Source: Candidatus Symbiothrix sp.
GTDB lineage: Bacteria > Bacteroidota > Bacteroidia > Bacteroidales > Azobacteroidaceae
DNA length: 7,710 bases
Assembly: GCA_031270925.1 (NCBI GenBank)
Contig: JAISWY010000355.1
Coordinates: 1 to 7,710, forward strand
Direction of reading: 5' to 3'
Program-made: the position numbers and the translations under genes
In this document: piece by piece, positions 6,392 to 7,710 of the stretch
How the letters are laid out: the number at the start of each line of letters is the position of its first letter
Numbering within the stretch: position 1 is the stretch's first letter
Notes under the pieces: generated by a model
What the model saw: only the letters and a program-made list of their open reading frames with translations
Told to the model about the DNA's origin: nothing
Databases searched by the model: none

Positions 6392-6423
6392 CAAAATTAC
6401 GATAATCTATCCGAATATCCAAA
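6392..6423 (-). promoter_or_regulatory. Promoter of the structured RNA
   Basis: On the minus strand, TTTG (6423-6420) is followed by exactly 20 bp and TAATTTTG (6399-6392). Both elements match the Bacteroidota primary-sigma consensus perfectly, the best promoter in the window. The start site is expected near 6388, immediately before the CTATCG hairpin. The spacer contains GGATATTC and GGATAGATT, a short imperfect direct repeat. The element is divergent from the gdhA promoter about 70 bp away. Confidence 0.72.
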
Positions 6424-6491
6424 TGTTTTCGCAAAAAAATAATGTATCCATCAAAAATTTGTTTCGGGCCAAAACATTTTGTTATTAATTG

Positions 6492-6522
6492 ATTGTTTGT
6501 ATCGGTTTAATTACTACTTTTG
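6492..6522 (+). promoter_or_regulatory. Predicted gdhA promoter
   Basis: ATTG (6492-6495), a 19-bp spacer and TACTTTTG (6515-6522) fit the Bacteroidota -33/-7 pattern, with an exact -7 match. An overlapping TTTG at 6496-6499 would give a 15-bp spacer, which is less favourable. Transcription should begin near 6526, giving an AT-rich leader of about 57 nt before the gdhA ATG. Confidence 0.62.
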
Positions 6523-6539
6523 TCTTTGAAAAATTGAAA

Positions 6540-6553
6540 AATATTCGAATATT
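6540..6553. promoter_or_regulatory. 14-bp palindrome in the gdhA leader (possible operator)
   Basis: AATATTCGAATATT is a perfect palindrome lying about 14-27 nt after the predicted gdhA start site and 30 nt before the ATG. This is a suitable position for a dimeric repressor to block early transcription. In DNA this AT-rich, a 14-bp palindrome is notable but not conclusive. No regulator gene is in the window. Confidence 0.35.
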
Positions 6554-6582
6554 ACTTACATTTTATTTTCAAATTATTTTAC

Positions 6583-7710
6583 ATGAAAACAGAACTGATT
6601 CTTCAGGCTCTTGAAGCCAAACATCCCGGCGAACACGAATATCTGCAAGCCGTAAAAGAAGTTCTTCATTCGATAGAAGATGTTTACAACGAGCATCCGG
6701 AATTTGAAAAGGCGGCCATTATCGAGCGTTTGATCGAACCCGACCGCATTTTCACGTTCAAAGTGCCTTGGGTCGATGACCAAGGGAAAGTGCAGGTTAA
6801 TTTGGCTTATCGCGTGCAATTCAACAATGCCATCGGCCCGTATAAAGGCGGTATTCGTTTCCATGCATCGGTCAATCTTTCTTCTTTGAAGTTTTTGGGA
6901 TTTGAACAAACATTTAAAAATGCGCTCACGACTTTACCGATGGGCGGCGGAAAAGGAGGTTCCGATTTCAGCATCCGTGGCAAATCGAATGCAGAAGTGA
7001 TGCGGTTTTGCCAATCGTTTATATTGGAATTGTGGCGGCATATCGGACCAGATACGGATGTTCCCGCCGGCGACATCGGCGTAGGCGCTCGTGAAATCGG
7101 CTATATGTATGGGATGTACAAGAAGTTAGCCTGTGAAAACACCGGCACGTTTACCGGCAAAGGCTTGGATTACGGCGGTTCGCTAATTCGCCCCGAAGCA
7201 ACCGGATTCGGCGGCATCTATTTTGTAGTTAATATGTTGAAAGAAAAAGGATTAGATATTAAAGGAAAAACCATTGCGATTTCCGGTTTCGGCAATGTGG
7301 CTTGGGGCGCAGCTTTGAAAGTTACCGAATTGGGCGGAAAAGTGGTAACAATCTCCGGCCCCGACGGGTATGTTTACGATCCGAACGGTATTTCCGGCGA
7401 AAAAATCGACTATATGCTTGATTTACGTGCTTCGGGCGAAGATATTGTCGCTCCTTACGCCGAAAAATATGGAGTTCAATTCTTCCCCGGAAAACGTCCG
7501 TGGCAACAGAAAGTCGATATTGCTTTGCCGTGCGCTATTCAAAACGAATTGGACGAAAACGATGCAAAACAGTTGATTGCCAACGGAGTAACTTGTGTTG
7601 CCGAAATTTCTAATATGGGTTGTACAGCCGAAGCGGTCGATTATATGATTGAAAAAGGCGTGTTGTTTGCACCCGGAAAAGCAGTAAACGCGGGTGGGGT
7701 AGCGACCTCC
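6583..7710 (+). CDS. gdhA: Glutamate dehydrogenase GdhA (3' end outside the window)
   Basis: This enzyme interconverts 2-oxoglutarate plus ammonium and glutamate, using NAD(P)H, in the cytoplasm. The visible 376 residues stay open to the last base; family members of this hexameric type are about 445, so roughly 70 C-terminal residues are missing only because the window ends. The substrate domain has 'GPYKGGIRFH' (85-94), 'LKFLGFEQTFKNALTTLPMG' (102-121) with catalytic K124 in 'GGGKGGSD', and D164 in 'PAGDIGVGAREIG'. The Rossmann domain has 'SGFGNVAWGA' (234-243). 'SGPDGYVYDP' (258-267) is the coenzyme-selecting region and resembles NAD-linked clostridial enzymes more than NADP-linked E. coli GdhA, but cofactor use cannot be fixed from this alone. 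Later conserved parts include 'DIALPCAIQNELD' and 'APGKAVNAGGVATS'. The ATG at 6583 begins MKTELILQALEAKHPGE, in line with the family. It stands alone behind its own promoter, divergent from the structured RNA. Confidence 0.98.
   Translation, partial: MKTELILQALEAKHPGEHEYLQAVKEVLHSIEDVYNEHPEFEKAAIIERLIEPDRIFTFKVPWVDDQGKVQVNLAYRVQFNNAIGPYKGGIRFHASVNLSSLKFLGFEQTFKNALTTLPMGGGKGGSDFSIRGKSNAEVMRFCQSFILELWRHIGPDTDVPAGDIGVGAREIGYMYGMYKKLACENTGTFTGKGLDYGGSLIRPEATGFGGIYFVVNMLKEKGLDIKGKTIAISGFGNVAWGAALKVTELGGKVVTISGPDGYVYDPNGISGEKIDYMLDLRASGEDIVAPYAEKYGVQFFPGKRPWQQKVDIALPCAIQNELDENDAKQLIANGVTCVAEISNMGCTAEAVDYMIEKGVLFAPGKAVNAGGVATS

Noticed and set aside
6807..7076. Minus-strand open frames opposite gdhA
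   Set aside because: They are shadows of a strongly conserved gdhA reading frame and have no signal or domain features of their own.

Overview
The window looks like chromosome from a member of the Bacteroidales (Bacteroidota). The evidence is the promoter style (TTTG/ATTG, a 19-20 bp spacer, then TAnnTTTG, found three times), the near absence of Shine-Dalgarno sequences, a PCMD-type lipoprotein paired with a PorT-like outer-membrane barrel, and an HU-LysM fusion protein. No mobile elements, CRISPR arrays, tRNAs or rRNAs were seen.

Positions 1-4080 hold a tightly packed leftward operon. Transcribed from a predicted promoter at 4046-4076, it reads ftsY (SRP receptor GTPase), rimO (ribosomal protein uS12 methylthiotransferase), a stand-alone HU-family DNA-binding protein, and a 469-residue membrane protein. 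That last protein has an HU fold at its N-terminus, five 19-residue repeats, one transmembrane helix and a C-terminal LysM domain. Two junctions are 4-bp ATGA overlaps and the third has a 4-bp gap, so all four are probably co-translated. A weak AT-rich stem-loop follows the last gene.

Positions 4081-4174 are a short intergenic stretch, with only a doubtful 24-codon open frame that is in frame with the barrel gene beyond its stop. Positions 4175-6098 hold a second leftward pair: a lipoprotein with a putative carbohydrate-metabolism domain (PCMD) and, 10 bp downstream, a 259-residue outer-membrane beta-barrel protein. They probably act together at the cell envelope.

Positions 6099-6582 (484 bp) contain no credible protein gene but are densely organised. 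On the minus strand there is a canonical promoter (6392-6423), about 250 nt of RNA with several long-range complementary segments, and an intrinsic terminator (6137-6172). This is most likely a small non-coding RNA, perhaps the Bacteroidales-1/6S-like class. Because the terminator ends just before the PCMD gene, which has no obvious promoter of its own, a cis-acting attenuator leader is the alternative. On the plus strand the same gap carries the gdhA promoter (6492-6522) and a 14-bp perfect palindrome in the gdhA leader.

Positions 6583-7710 are the first 376 codons of gdhA (hexameric glutamate dehydrogenase), cut by the window edge. The items most worth a second look are the structured RNA locus and the membrane-tethered HU-LysM protein, whose HU arm lacks the usual DNA-intercalating proline.
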